Below are positions 61,300-64,000 of a stretch of DNA of 64,000 bases, one piece after another. The DNA comes from Sinotaia quadrata (taxonomy: Eukaryota; Mollusca; Gastropoda; Architaenioglossa; Viviparidae). The stretch spans positions 5,790,001 through 5,854,000 of the forward strand of contig CM054181.1 of NCBI GenBank assembly GCA_028829895.1, read 5' to 3'. Positions within the stretch are counted from its first letter, which is position 1. Each line of letters starts with the position of its first letter. Both the position numbers and the translations under genes were made by a program. The notes below the pieces were generated by a model. The model ran no database searches. It saw nothing but the letters and a program-made list of their open reading frames with translations, and was not told where the DNA came from.

Positions 61300-61960
61300 A
61301 TTTGCTACTAGTCCTTTGCTTCGGCTACTGTACTGTAGAGATTTCCTAGCTCAGTTAGACTTACCTGAATTTTCCTATAGTCCTCAAATTGGGTTTGTTC
61401 GTTGTGAAAATTTTCTCAGCTCAATTAGATTTAAATTTTCCGATAGTCCTAAGAGTCTTTTGAATTTTCCTCCAGTCCTGAAATTGAGCTATTGTATTAT
61501 GGAGATTTCTTCACTCAGATTTTCCTGAATTTTCCTCCAATCCTAAGAATGGGCTATATTGTATATTGAAGAAATTAAAAGATATTTCAATTAGAAATGC
61601 TTGGATTTTTACTAGTCTTGAGATTAGTGAATGTATTGAAGATTTAGCTCATTTAGAGTTACGTAGATTTTTTAACAGCCCTGAGATTGTTTAATAGAGT
61701 TTTTTTTTTGTTAGCTCATTTAGAGTTAATAGGATGTTTAGCAGCCCTGAGACTGGTTAAAGTATTATAGAGGTATTTTTTAAAAATTTCATTTCGATTT
61801 ATTTATATTTTTAGCAGCCCTGAGAGTGGTTCATGTATTGTAGAATTATCTTTAGTTCATTTAGATTTAGTTCGATTTCTGGCAGCCCTGAGACTAGTTT
61901 GAATGTATTGTAGAGTTATTTGAGCATATTTAGAGTTACTTGCATTGTGCTAGGTAGAGC
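61300..61960. repeat. Old, strongly diverged ~65-80 bp tandem array
   Basis: A recurring order of TGTATTGTAGAGATTT, AGCTCAATTTAGA, TGAATTTT and CAGCCCTGAGA/CAGTCCTGAGA is seen about nine times. It is the most decayed of the arrays here. Confidence 0.7.
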
Positions 61961-62750
61961 AGAGCTAGATAAATAAGATTCGGATATATAACAAGAGAAG
62001 TAACTCATACTACAATCACCTGGTGATTTTAAGATCATCTAAGAATTTATAGAAATTTTTGCCTCATAGACAAAACTGTCATGCTCGCTAACAAAACTTT
62101 TACCACACGAAAATAAAACGAAGCTACTTAAAAGTATTTTGGATAGCTATTAATTAAAAACCATTTACAATCGTTCCTTGGCTTATGAAATTTCTTTTCT
62201 TATTGTTTACTTTGCTTAGGGTTACCGCCTTTCAAACACAAAACCTAAGACAATACAGAAATGTTGCATCTTTAAATAACTTTCACTTCGAACAACACTG
62301 AAGAGAGTAAAATCTGTGACATGTAAGAAGATGTACAAATAGCTGCATTTAGATCCTACAATATTAATTTTCAGTTCCTAGAGCGTATTCTAGCAATATT
62401 ATTGTTTCAGTTCCTGCACGCATTACCCTGCAATATTATTGTTTCAGTTCCTGCACGCATTGACCGTGAAGAGAGCTAATTGAAGGCCCCCGGTCACTGG
62501 AACATTACAAAGAGAAAGGTACACTAAGCCAGCAACATCAAATGGGGGTAGCGTTATGATTTCAAGGTACCCGAGTTGGAAAGAAGGAACCGATCAATTT
62601 GCAGAAATCTTCAGCATTTTGCAAAGTAGGCCTCGCACGTAGCCAAGGGGAAGAAACAGCTGTAAAACTCTCCACCTGGGCTAGTTACCATAGAAACGAA
62701 TACCGAACTGTACAACACTGGAGTGTCATGATATTTATGCGACTGTCGTA
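61961..62750. other. No supported gene
   Basis: A 42-bp duplication (TTCAGTTCCTGCACGCATT, twice near 62405-62462) is seen. The rest is unremarkable. Confidence 0.45.
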
Positions 62751-62754
62751 TTTG

Positions 62755-63345
62755 TAGTCGATTGTCGGAGTTTTTATGTGAATATCAGTTCATGACTGCC
62801 AGGGCAAGTTAATATCAGTTCGTGACTGTTAGGGCAAGTGAATATCAGCTTGTGGCTGTCGGGTCAAGTGAATATCAGTTCGCGACTGTCAGGACAAGTG
62901 AATATTACTTTTTGATTATCAGGGCAAGTCAATATCAGCTAATGAATGTCAGGACATTTATACATCAGTTCGTGACTGTCAGGGCAAGTAAATATCAGTT
63001 CGTAACTGTCAGAACAAGTGTATATCTCTCTTTGTCAGGGCAAGTGAATATATATTCGCGGTCATCAGGGCAAGTGAATACCAGTTCGTGAAGGTCAAGG
63101 CAAGTGAATATCAGTTTGTGACTGTCAGGGCAAGTGAATAATACTTTTTTGAATATCAGGATAAGTAAATATAAGCTCATGACTGTCAGTTCAAGTGTTT
63201 ATCATTTCATAACTGTTAGAGAAAGTATCAGTTCGTGACTACCAGGGCAAATCTATATCTCTTTTTGACTCTTAGGGCAAGTGAATATAAGTTTGTGACT
63301 CAGGGCAAGCAAATATCACTTCGTCACTTTCAGGGCAAATGTAAT
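62755..63345. repeat. ~31 bp diverged minisatellite, about 18 units
   Basis: The unit is CAGTTCGTGACTGTCAGGGC plus AAGTGAATAT. Most units carry several substitutions. Open frames on both strands follow the repeat. Confidence 0.93.
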
Positions 63346-63519
63346 AGTAATGGGTACTAAACTACTGATTTGCATTCTTTTTCCAGAGAACTTCTAACTT
63401 TTAACTTTTAACTTACAATCATGGCCATTCAGCTCAGTACCCATGGGGGAGAGATAGCAATGCCCCTGGCCAAGGTCGGGTGTAACTCTGGCCTCCACTC
63501 AAGCTTGAGAGTTAAAATT

Positions 63520-63915
63520 GCGCTGCATGTTTTTTTTTGTTGTTGTTGTACTTTTGAACTCTTATCTCATAATATCCTAAGTTTTTTTGTTGTTGTTGCG
63601 GTTGTACTTTTGAACTCTTATCTCATAATATCCTAAGTTTTTTTTTGTTGTTGCGGTTGTACTTTTGAACTCTTATCTCCTAATATCCTAAGTTTTTTGT
63701 TGTTGTTGCGGTTGTACTTTTGAACTCTTATCTCATAATATCCTAAGTTTTTTGTTGTTGTTGCGGTTGTACTTTTGAACTCTTATCTCATAATATCCTA
63801 AGTTTTTTTGTTGTTGTTGCGGTTGTACTTTTGAACTCTTATCTCATAATATCCTAAGTTTTTTGTTGTTGTTGCGGTTGTACTTTTGAACTCTTATCTC
63901 CTAATATCCTAAGTC
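63520..63915. repeat. ~57 bp minisatellite, seven units
   Basis: The unit is GTTGTTGTTGCGGTTGTACT plus TTTGAACTCTTATCTCATAA plus TATCCTAAGTTTTTT. It varies only in T-run length and CATAA/CCTAA. Confidence 0.96.
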
Positions 63916-64000
63916 GTACGGATCAAGTGGTCATTCGGTACAGGTGGTATGCACAATTTTATTGGTTTTAAATAAATTTCTGCAAATGTTTTAGGAAAGT

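Overview
The window is nuclear DNA from an animal. Genes are split by GT-AG introns, the background is AT-rich, and microsatellites, minisatellites and decayed retrotransposons and DNA transposons are everywhere. Nothing bacterial or organellar is visible. The two conserved genes are generic metazoan genes. Together with an animal-encoded HYD1-type ADP-ribosyltransferase and the repeat-heavy texture they suggest a lophotrochozoan, possibly a mollusc; that placement is an inference and is not proven by the sequence.

Layout. (1) 1-1.55 kb: 3' flank of the first gene. (2) 1.55-16.56 kb, minus strand: a complete eight-exon deoxyribose-phosphate aldolase gene (DERA). All exon phases agree and the 318-residue product keeps the three catalytic residues. 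Its introns hold many minisatellites, a decayed LINE (about 9.1-10.55 kb) and a hAT transposase remnant (about 14.9-15.7 kb). (3) 16.56-17.33 kb: a shared 771-bp intergenic region between divergent start codons, probably a bidirectional promoter. (4) 17.33-29.99 kb (possibly to 30.47 kb), plus strand: a ten-exon DONSON gene (replisome assembly and fork protection), with an uncertain C-terminus. (5) 31.85-32.14 kb, minus: an unidentified terminal exon. (6) 32.43-39.63 kb, minus: a two-coding-exon gene whose C-terminal ~110 residues look like a HYD1-type ADP-ribosyltransferase domain. It sits behind an acylation-like N-terminus and eleven 13-residue repeats encoded by a minisatellite. A possible untranslated first exon lies near 41.13 kb. 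(7) 40-64 kb: no gene that I can support. This part is dominated by more than 20 tandem arrays, copies of an unnamed dispersed repeat of about 1.4-1.6 kb, and a LINE reverse-transcriptase fragment that has itself become a minisatellite.

Functionally, DERA (deoxyribose catabolism) and DONSON (replication initiation) share a promoter region but no pathway. The ART-like gene is independent. The most notable features are the very high minisatellite density, the tandem duplication of the start of an internal exon together with its 3' splice site in both conserved genes, the animal HYD1-like protein with a repeat-encoded linker, and the dispersed repeat family.
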